Part shown: positions 52,999 through 62,461 of the stretch, piece by piece
How the letters are laid out: each line of letters starts with the position of its first letter
How positions within the stretch are numbered: the first letter of the stretch is position 1
Source: Methylomonas koyamae
Lineage (GTDB): Bacteria; Pseudomonadota; Gammaproteobacteria; Methylococcales; Methylomonadaceae
Length of the DNA: 64,000 nt
Direction of reading: 5' to 3'
Assembly (NCBI RefSeq): GCF_019669905.1
Contig: NZ_AP019777.1
Location: 1,178,001-1,242,000, forward strand
Program-made: the position numbers and the translations under genes
Notes under the pieces: model-generated
The model's database searches: none
Told to the model about the DNA's origin: nothing
What the model saw: the letters and a program-made list of their open reading frames with translations, nothing else

Positions 52999-54456
52999 AT
53001 GTCAGCCCGCAATACCGTTAAATCCATTCAAGACATCATGCGTCAGGATGTCGGCGTCGATGGCGATGCCCAACGTCTGTCGCAATTGTGCTGGATGTTT
53101 TTTTTAAAGATCATCGACGACCAGGACCAACAACTGGAATTGATGCAGGACGATTACCAGTCGCCGATTCCGGCTAAATACCAATGGCGCAACTGGGCCG
53201 CCGATGCGGAAGGCATTACCGGCGAGGCGTTGATGGCCTTCATCAACACCGAACTGTTTCCGGCCCTCAAGGATTTACTGGTGTTCGGTAAACAAGCCAA
53301 CCGCATCCGCGTCGTCAAAAGCGTGTTCGAGGATGCCTACAACTACATGAAATCCGGCCAGTTGATGCGCCAGGTCATCAACAAAATCAGCACCGTCGAT
53401 TTCAACGACCTGGCCGAACGTAAACACTTTGGCGACATCTACGAACAACTGCTCAACGACCTGCAAAGCGCCGGCAATGCCGGCGAATATTACACACCGC
53501 GCGCCGTCACCGCCTTCATGGTCGACCGCATCGATCCCAAACCCGGCGAAATTCTGTTCGATCCCAGTTGCGGTACCGGTGGCTTTTTAACCTGCGCCAT
53601 TCGCCACATGCGCGACCGTTACGTCAAAAAGGTCGAAGATGAACAAGCTCTGCAAGCCAGTCTGCGCGCAGTGGAGAAAAAACAGCTGCCGCACATGCTC
53701 TGCGTCACCAACATGCTGCTGCACGGCATCGAAGACCCCAGCTTCGTCCGCCACGACAATACCCTGGCCCGGCCTTACATCAGCTGGGGGCAGGGTGACC
53801 GCGTCGACATCATCCTGACCAATCCACCGTTCGGTGGCCGCGAGGAAGACGGCATCGAAACCAACTTTCCGGCCCAGTTTCGCACCAAGGAAACCGCCGA
53901 CCTGTTCCTGGCCTTGTTCATCCGTTTGCTCAAACCCGGTGGCCGTGCCGCCATCGTGTTGCCGGATGGTTCGCTATTCGGCGAAGGCGTCAAAACCCGC
54001 CTGAAAGAACATCTGTTGCAAGAATGTAACCTGCACACTATCGTCCGCCTGCCCAACAGCGTGTTCAAGCCTTACGCCAGCATCGGCACCAATTTGCTGT
54101 TCTTCGACAAAGGCCAACCCACCGAGGAGGTTTGGTTTTACGAGCATCAAGTGCCGGCCACCCAAAAAGCCTATTCGATGACCAAACCCATCCGCGTCGA
54201 ACACCTGCAAGACTGCGTCGATTGGTGGGGCGGCGCAACTCGAGAGGGCCGCCAGGAAACCGAGCGCGCCTGGAAAGTTACTATCGACGACATCAAGGCC
54301 CGCAACTACAACCTGGACTATAAAAACCCGCATAACGTGGCCGACGACCACGGCGACCCGCAAGAAATTCTGACTAAGCTGGAACACGACGAACAGCGGG
54401 TAACGGCATTGCGCGATCAACTCAAATCGATTCTGGCCGAGGCGCTGCTGCGATGA
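52999..54456 (+). CDS. hsdM: Type I restriction-modification methyltransferase (HsdM)
   Basis: 485 aa N6-adenine methyltransferase. SAM motif I is FDPSCGTGGF (about 187-196) and catalytic motif IV is TNPPFGG (about 273-279). The N-terminal helical domain (WMFFLKIIDD) matches HsdM. It methylates the recognition sites chosen by HsdS, and protects host DNA. Its stop overlaps the following DUF1016 gene as ATGA. Confidence 0.93.
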   Translation: MSARNTVKSIQDIMRQDVGVDGDAQRLSQLCWMFFLKIIDDQDQQLELMQDDYQSPIPAKYQWRNWAADAEGITGEALMAFINTELFPALKDLLVFGKQANRIRVVKSVFEDAYNYMKSGQLMRQVINKISTVDFNDLAERKHFGDIYEQLLNDLQSAGNAGEYYTPRAVTAFMVDRIDPKPGEILFDPSCGTGGFLTCAIRHMRDRYVKKVEDEQALQASLRAVEKKQLPHMLCVTNMLLHGIEDPSFVRHDNTLARPYISWGQGDRVDIILTNPPFGGREEDGIETNFPAQFRTKETADLFLALFIRLLKPGGRAAIVLPDGSLFGEGVKTRLKEHLLQECNLHTIVRLPNSVFKPYASIGTNLLFFDKGQPTEEVWFYEHQVPATQKAYSMTKPIRVEHLQDCVDWWGGATREGRQETERAWKVTIDDIKARNYNLDYKNPHNVADDHGDPQEILTKLEHDEQRVTALRDQLKSILAEALLR

Positions 54457-55478
54457 ATCAACCGGTTGCCAACGACTTCAGCGAAATCACCCAACTGATC
54501 GCCGCCGCGCGTCAACGCGCCGTGCAGGCGGTTAACACAGCCTTGATCGACTTGTACTGGCAAGTCGGTCAGATCATCAGTCGCAAGATCGAAGCCGCCG
54601 AATGGGGCGACGCGGTGGTGCCGCAACTGGCTCGGCATATCGCGCAGACCCAGCCCGGCTTGCGGGGTTTTACTGCTCGCAACCTGTTTCGCATGCGGCA
54701 GTTTTACGAAGCCTACCGCGACGATGAAAAAGTCGCACCGCTGGCACGACAATTACCGTGGACCCATAATCTAATCATCCTCAACCAGAGTAAACGCGCG
54801 GAAGAACGCGAGTTTTACCTGCGCCTAGCAATAAAGGAACAGTGGAGCAGCCGCGAACTGGAGCGCCAGTTTAAAACCGCCTTGTTCGAGCGCACCGTCC
54901 TTAATCCGCCAAATGTGTCAGCAGTGCTGTCACAAATTCATCCCGAAGCCATTAACGTGTTCAAGGACAGCTATCTGGTGGAATTTCTCGATCTGCCGCC
55001 CGGCCACTTGGAAGCCGATCTGCATCAAGGCTTGGTAAACCAGCTCAAACAATTTTTGATCGAGCTGGGTCGGGATTTTTGCTTTGTCGGCAGCCAATTC
55101 CCGTTGCAGGTCGGTGGCCGTGATTTCGCGCTGGATTTGTTGTTCTTCCACCGTGGCCTCAACTGTCTGGTTGCGATCGAACTCAAAGTCGGCCGTTTCG
55201 AGCCGGAATATCTGGGCAAGCTGGAGTTTTATCTGGAAGCCCTGGACCGCGACGTCAAAAAGCCGCACGAACAACCAGCCATCGGCGTGCTGCTCTGCGC
55301 CAGCAAGGATACGGAAGTGGTGGAATACGCCCTCAGCCGCAGCCTGTCGCCGGCGCTGATCGCCGAATACCAAACCCAATTGCCCGACAAAGCCCTGCTG
55401 CAAGCCAAGCTGCACGAGTTCTACCAACTCAATGCGTCAGCCGGCGACGAAGATTCAGCCAGTGGAGACAACGCATGA
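54453..55478 (+). CDS. DUF1016 PD-(D/E)xK nuclease-family protein (YhcG-like)
   Basis: 341 aa. The N-terminal DUF1016 domain contains ALIDLYWQVGQIISRKIEAAEWG and LPWTHNLIILNQSKRAEEREFYL, and the C-terminus a nuclease-like core (DFALDLLFFHRGLNCLVAIELKVG, with Asp and ExK). It is a common passenger inside type I operons; its role is not settled. It is coupled on both sides by ATGA overlaps to hsdM and hsdS, so it is made in the same ratio. Confidence 0.85.
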   Translation: MNQPVANDFSEITQLIAAARQRAVQAVNTALIDLYWQVGQIISRKIEAAEWGDAVVPQLARHIAQTQPGLRGFTARNLFRMRQFYEAYRDDEKVAPLARQLPWTHNLIILNQSKRAEEREFYLRLAIKEQWSSRELERQFKTALFERTVLNPPNVSAVLSQIHPEAINVFKDSYLVEFLDLPPGHLEADLHQGLVNQLKQFLIELGRDFCFVGSQFPLQVGGRDFALDLLFFHRGLNCLVAIELKVGRFEPEYLGKLEFYLEALDRDVKKPHEQPAIGVLLCASKDTEVVEYALSRSLSPALIAEYQTQLPDKALLQAKLHEFYQLNASAGDEDSASGDNA

Positions 55479-57145
55479 ACCCGGAACAACTGCTGCAACA
55501 CTTTGAACGCATCAGCGAAGCGCCGGATGCGATAGCGCGTTTGCGCCGGTTTATTCTGGATTTGGCGGTGCGGGGGAAGCTGGTCGAGCAAGACCCGAAT
55601 GATGAGCCGGCGAGCGAATTGTTGAGACAGATTCAAAGTGAAAAATCCCGGTTGATTCTGGAACGAAGTATCAAAACACAACAGGCATTACCTCCAATCA
55701 ATGCGGAGGTAATGCCGCATACAATCCCTGAAGGCTGGATTTGGGTGTATCTCAATGATGTAACAGATTTGGTGTATGGAAAACTACTGCCAACAACTGA
55801 TCTTCTTCCATCCGGATATGATGTCTTTGGCGCAAATGGAGTTATAGGCAAGTACTCTGAATTTCTTTACAAAGACGAGATGTTACTTATTTCATGTCGG
55901 GGGGCTTATAGCGGAACGCCAAATATTTCACCACCAAATTGCTATGTAACGAACAACTCAATTGTTTGTCAATTTTTTGCTCCAAATAAATGCAATATTC
56001 GGTATTTTTATTCAGTCCTTACAGTTTCAAATAAAGAAAAAATTGTTAGTGGCACTGCTCAGCCCCAGGTAACTGTAGCAAATGCTATCCGACTTCCAAT
56101 TCCTTTACCACCTCTCGCCGAACAACACCGCATCGTCGCCAAAGTCGATGAACTGATGGCGCTGTGCGACCAGTTGCAGGCAGCGCAAACCGAACGCGAG
56201 CAACACCGTGACCGTTTGGTGGCCGCCAGCCTGCACTGCCTGAACCCAGCCGTCGCCGGCACCGAAGCCAATACTCCGGACACCCAACGCGAAAGCGCCC
56301 GCTTCTTGTTCAACCACCTGCCGCGGCTGACCACCCGCCCGGAACACATCAAGCAACTACGCCAAACCATCCTCAACCTCGCCGTCCGCGGCAAACTCGT
56401 CCCGCAAGATCCGAATGATGAACCGGCAGCTAAGTTGTCTAAACGAATCGAGAAGGAAATAAATGATCATCAAGTTAATAGATCTTATAGAAAGGCAAAA
56501 CCATTACCACCAGTAAAGAGCGATGAAAAACCATTTATTTTGCCATTTAATTGGGAATGGGCGAGGCTTAGGTCGTTAGCTTTTGTACTCGGTGATGGCA
56601 TACACGGCACACCGATATATACGGATGGAACAAATTATTTTTTTATCAATGGCAATAATTTGGCCGATGGAAAAATTGTAATCAAATCGAATACGAAAAC
56701 TGTTTCATTCGAAGAAATGCAGAAGCACAAAAAACCAATGTCAACAAACACGGTATTGGTTTCAATTAACGGTACTCTTGGAAACGTCGCCTTCTACAAT
56801 AACGAAGAGGTCGTTCTAGGCAAAAGCGCTTGTTATTTCAACTTATCTAGCTCCATCAATAAGTACTACATAAAACTGCTTATTGAAAGTCCGTATTTTC
56901 TCGAATATGCGTTGCTAGGTGCTACTGGAACAACCATTAAGAATCTTTCACTCAAGGCAATGAATGAATTTCCAGTTCCTCTCCCACCATTAGCCGAACA
57001 ACACCGCATCGTCGCCAAAGTCGACGAACTGATGGCGCTGTGCGATCAACTGGAAACCCAGCTCGCCGATACCGCCGCCGACAGTCGCCGCTTGCTGGAA
57101 GCCGTGCTACACCAAGCCTTGTTGCCCGCCGAGCAAGCAGCATGA
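55475..57145 (+). CDS. hsdS: Type I specificity subunit (HsdS)
   Basis: 556 aa. Two target-recognition domains (about 60-210 and 340-500) are each followed by the conserved spacer LPPLAEQHRIVAKVDELMALCDQL. A second internal repeat, LPRLTTRPEHIKQLRQTILNLAVRGKLV, resembles the N-terminus. It chooses the two half-sites of the DNA target. The recognition domains are AT-richer than the flanking conserved segments, as usual for swapped domains. It ends the operon. Confidence 0.9.
   Translation: MNPEQLLQHFERISEAPDAIARLRRFILDLAVRGKLVEQDPNDEPASELLRQIQSEKSRLILERSIKTQQALPPINAEVMPHTIPEGWIWVYLNDVTDLVYGKLLPTTDLLPSGYDVFGANGVIGKYSEFLYKDEMLLISCRGAYSGTPNISPPNCYVTNNSIVCQFFAPNKCNIRYFYSVLTVSNKEKIVSGTAQPQVTVANAIRLPIPLPPLAEQHRIVAKVDELMALCDQLQAAQTEREQHRDRLVAASLHCLNPAVAGTEANTPDTQRESARFLFNHLPRLTTRPEHIKQLRQTILNLAVRGKLVPQDPNDEPAAKLSKRIEKEINDHQVNRSYRKAKPLPPVKSDEKPFILPFNWEWARLRSLAFVLGDGIHGTPIYTDGTNYFFINGNNLADGKIVIKSNTKTVSFEEMQKHKKPMSTNTVLVSINGTLGNVAFYNNEEVVLGKSACYFNLSSSINKYYIKLLIESPYFLEYALLGATGTTIKNLSLKAMNEFPVPLPPLAEQHRIVAKVDELMALCDQLETQLADTAADSRRLLEAVLHQALLPAEQAA
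56117..57045 (+). repeat. Direct repeats in hsdS conserved regions
   Basis: The sequence coding for GCCGAACAACACCGCATCGT and the next residues is nearly identical at 56118-56175 and 56994-57051. Recombination between such repeats swaps recognition domains in other hsdS genes. Here both lie within one gene, so intragenic deletion is also possible. Confidence 0.6.
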
Positions 57146-57223
57146 TCGATAAATTAAGTTGGCTTAGCATACGGCGGTTAAGCTAGTTCAACGCAAAAAA
57201 TCACTCTTTCAAGCAGGAAATGC

Positions 57224-58036
57224 ATGATTTACATCCTGACCTGGAACAAAGACAAGTGGCCGGAAAGCGAACTGCAAAAGTTGATGGATGACTTTGCGGC
57301 TGGCAAGGAGGTTACAAATAGGTGGAAATGCGCATCGCATAAACAATGCAATATTGGCGATCGAGTGTTCTTGTCCAGAACCGGTCAGCAGTTTCCGGGT
57401 TTGATCGGCTCCGGAAAAATCATATCTGATGCCTATCAGGATGACGACTTTGAAGATCCGAGTAAACGTGCCTGGTATGTTTTGGTTAGATTCGATTACT
57501 TGGCCAAGTCACCTTCAAAAGTGGTTATTTCGCATCAGGAATTGGCGTCAAAGCTTAAAGTTCCTCCCCGCATGTTCACGCCCCGATCTTCGGGAACTCC
57601 TTGTACCGGGAATCACTTGCAACTAGAAACGCTATGGTCAAGACTGATCGGTAACGGTTCGATGATTTATCCTGATGACGTCAATGTTTCATCGCACCCG
57701 TATATGGAAGGCACTATCCAACAGGTAACTGTCAATCGCTACGAGCGAGACCCTTCGGCGCGAAGAAGGTGCATTGAACTTCATGGCGCCAGTTGTAAAG
57801 CCTGCGGGCTGAATATGGCCCATGTCTACGGGCCTGATCTTGGCCGAGATTATATTCACGTCCACCACGTAGTCCCGTTGCATGCGATCAAGGAAAGTTA
57901 CGAGATCGATCCGGAAAAGGATTTGGTTCCGCTGTGTCCCAATTGTCATAGTATGGTCCACCAAAGCGATCCGCCGCTGGCAGTGGACGAACTCAGGAGC
58001 AAAATTATGCCGCGCTATATCGCTTTATTTAGTTGA
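57224..58036 (+). CDS. EVE-like/HNH endonuclease, probable modified-DNA restriction enzyme
   Basis: 270 aa. The first half (IYILTWNKDKW...GDRVFLSRTG...GLIGSGKI) looks like an EVE/PUA-type domain that reads modified bases. The second half has an HNH nuclease: CKACGL, then DYIHVHHVVPL and LCPNCHSMVH with zinc cysteines. This layout is known from type IV restriction enzymes that cut methylated or hydroxymethylated DNA. It follows the type I operon, 78 bp apart, on the same strand, so the two types would complement each other. Confidence 0.75.
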   Translation: MIYILTWNKDKWPESELQKLMDDFAAGKEVTNRWKCASHKQCNIGDRVFLSRTGQQFPGLIGSGKIISDAYQDDDFEDPSKRAWYVLVRFDYLAKSPSKVVISHQELASKLKVPPRMFTPRSSGTPCTGNHLQLETLWSRLIGNGSMIYPDDVNVSSHPYMEGTIQQVTVNRYERDPSARRRCIELHGASCKACGLNMAHVYGPDLGRDYIHVHHVVPLHAIKESYEIDPEKDLVPLCPNCHSMVHQSDPPLAVDELRSKIMPRYIALFS

Positions 58037-58078
58037 ATCGTCGCTGTATTTGGCGTTATGTAAGGGAGAAATTCGGGA

Positions 58079-59359
58079 ATGGGTAACGATGCATTTTTCT
58101 GCCACTTGGATACAGACGAGATTGCGCGTTTGGTTGTCGAGGCACAACAAGCTGTCTGTTTCGCAGCGCCAGGGATTCGGTTACCCGTTGCGAAGGCAAT
58201 GCTCAAATGCGCTGATCGACTTGGGCCGGAAATGATTACGGTATCACTTGATTTTGACGAGCGGGTGATTCGGATGGGCTATGGTGATTTTCAAGCCGTG
58301 GAATTGTTGCGTGACGCGGGTATTTCCGTCAACAATTCCCCAGGGCTGCGGACATCCCTGGTAATTGTCGATAACCGTGGCTTTATCTTTACGCCGACTG
58401 CGCTGTATCTGGAAGCTGAAGCTAAGAGCGCCAATGCGTCCAACGCCATTCGGATGTCGGATGATCAGGTTGCGGAAGCTTTGGCAAGACTATCGCCAGT
58501 CGCCAAAGTCATTGCCATGGCGCAAGCCAAAACGCCGGAAGAGAAAAAACGTATTGAGAATCTGCCACTCGATGTCGGCTCCAGTCCGGTCACCGAAGAG
58601 CAGGTGGCGACGATTGGGCGCAACTTGGTGGACGTACCGGCTACCAATTTTGATTTGGCCCGGCAGGTGCGGGTTTTTGAGCCTTACTTGCAGTATGTCG
58701 AGTTGAAGTTGACGGGCGCGGCAATACAACGATTTCGGTTAACGATCCCGGCTAAGATACAACAGCTTGGCGGTGCAAGTGAGTTGGAAGGCCGTTTAAA
58801 AACAACGATTGAATTAATCGAGAAAGACAGCCAGTTGTCCTCCAAACCGCTTGAAGCCAAGTTGAACGAGATTCGTAGCGATCTCACACCCAGACTCGGA
58901 AAGGACCATGGGCGGGTCGTGCTGAAATCCAAAAAAACATTGTTGGCTAATCGCTTGGCTGTGTTTCGTGCTGAATTGGAACAGCATCAGGCAATGGTAA
59001 AGGACGAGTTGCAAGCATACCTGGATAAAACCCGGCAGCAAATCGTTGAGTATTACGTGCCGATTGTCTTGAAATCCCCTCCTGATGCATTGATGGGGCA
59101 AATATGGGGCGATCCCGCGGAAGATGATGCTCGGCTATGGTTGAATGACCAGTTGGATAGAGTTTTTCCAGTTGCGGAGACGTTGGTGCAAGACATGAGG
59201 CTTGAAGAGCGTTATATGGATTTTACGTACGAAACGCTAAGTCAGGATAATTTTCTGGATTTGGTGAAGTCGGCCTTCAATAAAATTGACTGGGATAAGG
59301 CGTATAACGAATTTTTGGCCGCAGCGGAGAACTCCCAGGCCGGAATTCCTGATCGGTGA
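58079..59359 (+). CDS. Unknown protein of the defence block, PLD-like N-terminus
   Basis: 426 aa. Residues about 20-115 (AVCFAAPGIRLPVAKAML...SLDFDERVIRMGYGDFQAVELLRDAGISV...SLVIVDNRGFIFTP) resemble half of a phospholipase D fold, but the HKD catalytic motif is not visible. The centre is helical with a coiled coil (HQAMVKDELQAYLDK). I cannot assign a function. It is 42 bp after the EVE-HNH gene and on the same strand, which suggests a defence or DNA-repair role. Confidence 0.6.
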   Translation: MGNDAFFCHLDTDEIARLVVEAQQAVCFAAPGIRLPVAKAMLKCADRLGPEMITVSLDFDERVIRMGYGDFQAVELLRDAGISVNNSPGLRTSLVIVDNRGFIFTPTALYLEAEAKSANASNAIRMSDDQVAEALARLSPVAKVIAMAQAKTPEEKKRIENLPLDVGSSPVTEEQVATIGRNLVDVPATNFDLARQVRVFEPYLQYVELKLTGAAIQRFRLTIPAKIQQLGGASELEGRLKTTIELIEKDSQLSSKPLEAKLNEIRSDLTPRLGKDHGRVVLKSKKTLLANRLAVFRAELEQHQAMVKDELQAYLDKTRQQIVEYYVPIVLKSPPDALMGQIWGDPAEDDARLWLNDQLDRVFPVAETLVQDMRLEERYMDFTYETLSQDNFLDLVKSAFNKIDWDKAYNEFLAAAENSQAGIPDR

Positions 59360-59363
59360 GATT

Positions 59364-59762
59364 TCAACTGCTAATCGCTTGTAGCCTTTTCGCTATAAAA
59401 AGCGTTAACGCCGCGCCTCCATCATCCCGGCAACATAGAGTCCACAATTTTTGCCAGCGAACGCCTAGTGTTTTGGCGTGTTCTCTGAAGATACCCAACT
59501 GCTGCCGAGTGTATCGCGTATTTTGACCGGCACTGCGGCAAAGCGCTTTGATTTCAAGGCGTTCATCGATTTTTTCCTGAGTCCGTTTTCCGTGTTTGTA
59601 ATTTCCGTTGGCTTTTCCGGTAGGCGCGCCAGTTGCCTTGCCACCGTGCATGCGACAGCGCCCATTCGCCATGGCAGGTGACCGGCAGGGGTTGCCGGTC
59701 GTTCGGGCATAAGCAGCGCACCTTGGCGCCAAATGCGCGCTTTGCATGGGGTTGATGTTCAT
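59364..59762 (-). CDS. HGG-motif phage/satellite protein
   Basis: 132 aa. The motif HGGKATGAPTGKANGN matches a small family of phage and satellite proteins with HGGxxxGAPxGN, of unknown role. Cysteines and a CRMHGG segment suggest a zinc site. The start could be 59762 or 59747; no strong ribosome site is seen. It overlaps the previous gene by 200 bp in another frame, which is unusual. It converges on the preceding plus-strand gene. Confidence 0.6.
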   Translation of the reverse strand: MNINPMQSAHLAPRCAAYARTTGNPCRSPAMANGRCRMHGGKATGAPTGKANGNYKHGKRTQEKIDERLEIKALCRSAGQNTRYTRQQLGIFREHAKTLGVRWQKLWTLCCRDDGGAALTLFIAKRLQAISS

Positions 59763-60372
59763 TTTGGGTCTTCTGAACAAATTGGTTACAGGAGTGCAGG
59801 GAATCAAACCACCAGTATGTGCCGTATGGTTTAACGCCAGCGCCACAAACACCCGCGCCGCGTCCGTGGGTGTTGAAGCTCTGGAAATGGCTGCATGACT
59901 GGCAGGTGATTAGGCCCGAGGCTTTGGGTTTCTGGAGCGGAGTGAAGTCACTACAGCGCCGCCATTTATTGACCACGACGCGCCAATTCTTAAATTGACA
60001 AGCGTCGCCGGCTAATTGTCCACAGTTTGAACATTGCGCTAAGCCGGTTGTGTCGTCGTGTTTCAGGTTCAGGACATCCTCTGCATGGCTTAGCGCCGCT
60101 GTCAGGGTTGTCGCATCCTTACTGCGTTCCCCGAGGAGTTCATCGATGATGCAGGGATCGTATTCGCCAATGACTGCTAAGTAATCGAGTAGCTTCTGAC
60201 GATCACTGGCCGATAGCTCGACTTTCTGCTTGATGCTCGTTTTGTCTGACGGAACCAGCGGAACCGGCGGAACCCCCAGTGGCGACGTGGCTTGAGAAGT
60301 TCCGTGGTTCATTTTGCGCGGCGGAACTGGCGGAACCTGAGCGGGTAAATTCAAAAATAAATGCTCAAGCAT
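59563..60372 (-). CDS. Zinc-binding protein of the satellite module
   Basis: 269 aa as an open frame. Residues about 110-200 have four Cys pairs: CSNCGQ, CQSCSH, CGAGVK and SCNQF, likely zinc knuckles. The first 45 residues are proline-rich. The last 60 residues come from reading through the next gene's frame and may not be real. The ATG overlaps the upstream ATPase stop by 8 bp. I do not recognise a family. Confidence 0.55.
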   Translation of the reverse strand: MLEHLFLNLPAQVPPVPPRKMNHGTSQATSPLGVPPVPLVPSDKTSIKQKVELSASDRQKLLDYLAVIGEYDPCIIDELLGERSKDATTLTAALSHAEDVLNLKHDDTTGLAQCSNCGQLAGDACQFKNWRVVVNKWRRCSDFTPLQKPKASGLITCQSCSHFQSFNTHGRGAGVCGAGVKPYGTYWWFDSLHSCNQFVQKTQNEHQPHAKRAFGAKVRCLCPNDRQPLPVTCHGEWALSHARWQGNWRAYRKSQRKLQTRKTDSGKNR

Positions 60373-62461
60373 GATCGCCCTCCATGGGTTGAATCCAGTA
60401 CAGACGCGGTTTGTTGGCGCCAGAAACCACAGTCCTCTTACTACGTTCGTTATGATCGCGCTCAGCTATCCAGCCGGCGGTATCCAAGGCATCAAGAACT
60501 CGTTTTATATCAAAGTTACCGCCTGCCTCCCGCAGCGCCTGCGATGTAAACAGATACACCCTGCACCCTTCGCGCTCGGTGTACCAGCCTGCTCGTTCCA
60601 ACTTTGGCGGTTCGTTGCTGGTCTTCTCGGTGAATCGAGTATCGCCGTGCTTTAGGATGTAATCGGCCACGCTCTGCAATATCTGTTTATGCTCGGTGGC
60701 ACCGGTGCCGCGCATGGTTTGCCATTGGTCAAACATTACCTTACAGGCATCGAGTGCTGCGCCTGGTGTCCAAGGCAGAATTCCTGCATCAATCGCCAGT
60801 TCAGCTGCCATCGCATACAAAGCAAATCGGGAAGCCGCCCGCGCCGCTTGGCTGTCGCCATGTTGAAATTGCTGTTCAATCTTGGCAAGGATGCCGCCAA
60901 AGTCGGCATCCCCTTTTTTCTCCAGGCTGAGAATATGCTCGACAAACTTTGGTCCGGCGTGGCCGTAATGTCTAGCGCATTCGGTCTTAAAGAAATCAGA
61001 CATAGGTCGCCCATCTTCAAAGTGATGCAAGTCATCAAACACACCATAAGTTCGGTTGGCCGGAATGTTGAGTAGGCGCACCAGTTGTCCCGCTTTTGCC
61101 TGCTTGCCACCTTCCTGCATCGCTGCTGAAATAGATCGTTCGCCGGTAGACAGCAACGACAGACGCCAGCGATGTGCATCCCGTGCCGATCCGACGCGGT
61201 TGGCTCTGGTCTTGCCGGTGCCGTTACCAAGACTGTAAACAATAGCCCCAATTTCGCGAGGATCAGCTTCATTGATTTCGTCGAGGCATAAGCAGGTATC
61301 AGACAGCAGCGCCGCTACGCCTTCCAAACCGTTGCTGGTGGCTCGCCAAGTACGTTTAAGGTCTTCGCCGCCCCATACCGAAGCGCCAAGACATAGCGCG
61401 GTAGTTTTGCCGGTGGAACTGTCGCCCACCCAATGTACGCCACCACTATCGCGGTGAGTTTTGGCCAGAAGGGGGCCGGACAATGCGACTCCAATCGAGG
61501 CCATCAGTACCGGATTTCCCTGACAGTAGCCCGCCATCTTCTGCCATTGCAGATAATCGCCACCCACTCGTGTCGCACCAGTTCCGTTCATGCTTTCGCT
61601 CTGAAAGTGGACACGCTCGTCACCAATAATGCGATCATGCAAGACAAAGGCGCCGCCTTTGCTCGTCCAGCCGGTGCGGGTCGCTGCTGTCCAGACGTGG
61701 CGCGGCACTCGCCATTGCAGATAATCGGCCAGCTTTTGACGGTTGCGGAAATCGATTTCGACGCCGGAGGCCAGTAATTCACCGCGAAGCTCCTCGCATG
61801 ATCCGCGAAGCATCTCCATTGGCATGGCCCAATTCCGCCAACGGCCCAAGGTGTCGCGGAATCTGAGCAAGCGCCCGAAGTATTGACCGCTTTCGGTATT
61901 GGTGACACCTTCGACATACAACGGCGAACAGATGAACGATGCATGATTTGCCGGCGGTTTCCTCTCGGTACCTTCGGTTTGATAGCAATACCACACGCCA
62001 GGTCGGCGTTTTCCACCAAGATCGAACCAGTCATCCTTAACCAGAAAACAAGGCAACGACAAATCGTCGAAGCTCAAGCGCTCCAGGTCGTCAGATTCTT
62101 GTTGTAACGGATCAATCGCAGCAGCCAAGGCCTCGGAAAAGCTGGCGCTTAATTCGACGGTTCCGCGGGTTCCGTCATCGTTCTTTGCTGGCGGAACCGA
62201 AGCTCCCTCGTTGTTACAATTGATTGCGGCGGTTCCGTGAGTTCCGCCGTTTTTTGCGATGCCTGACGATTTGCGTTTGGCTTTCTCCTGATCATTAGGC
62301 TGCACATTTGAAGAGGGCTCTAACGGCGAAGTATCACATTCGATACTATTGACGGAACCGACGGAACTTGACACCGTTTTTTCAGCCATCAATTGACAGT
62401 CTTCGTCCAATACGTCGAACACCCCTTGTGTCGGTTCGTCAAGAATATTCTCGTTACGCAC
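60365..62461 (-). CDS. DUF927-type ATPase/helicase of the satellite module
   Basis: 698 aa. The C-terminal half is a DUF927 ATPase: Walker A GDSSTGKT (about 350), Walker B CLDEINEA (about 395) and LLSTGERSI. The N-terminal third is Ser/Thr-rich and weakly conserved. DUF927 proteins are thought to act as replicative helicases in phage and satellites. The start is a GTG at 62461 that overlaps the primase stop by 8 bp, with GGTGAG before it. Confidence 0.82.
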   Translation of the reverse strand: MRNENILDEPTQGVFDVLDEDCQLMAEKTVSSSVGSVNSIECDTSPLEPSSNVQPNDQEKAKRKSSGIAKNGGTHGTAAINCNNEGASVPPAKNDDGTRGTVELSASFSEALAAAIDPLQQESDDLERLSFDDLSLPCFLVKDDWFDLGGKRRPGVWYCYQTEGTERKPPANHASFICSPLYVEGVTNTESGQYFGRLLRFRDTLGRWRNWAMPMEMLRGSCEELRGELLASGVEIDFRNRQKLADYLQWRVPRHVWTAATRTGWTSKGGAFVLHDRIIGDERVHFQSESMNGTGATRVGGDYLQWQKMAGYCQGNPVLMASIGVALSGPLLAKTHRDSGGVHWVGDSSTGKTTALCLGASVWGGEDLKRTWRATSNGLEGVAALLSDTCLCLDEINEADPREIGAIVYSLGNGTGKTRANRVGSARDAHRWRLSLLSTGERSISAAMQEGGKQAKAGQLVRLLNIPANRTYGVFDDLHHFEDGRPMSDFFKTECARHYGHAGPKFVEHILSLEKKGDADFGGILAKIEQQFQHGDSQAARAASRFALYAMAAELAIDAGILPWTPGAALDACKVMFDQWQTMRGTGATEHKQILQSVADYILKHGDTRFTEKTSNEPPKLERAGWYTEREGCRVYLFTSQALREAGGNFDIKRVLDALDTAGWIAERDHNERSKRTVVSGANKPRLYWIQPMEGDHA

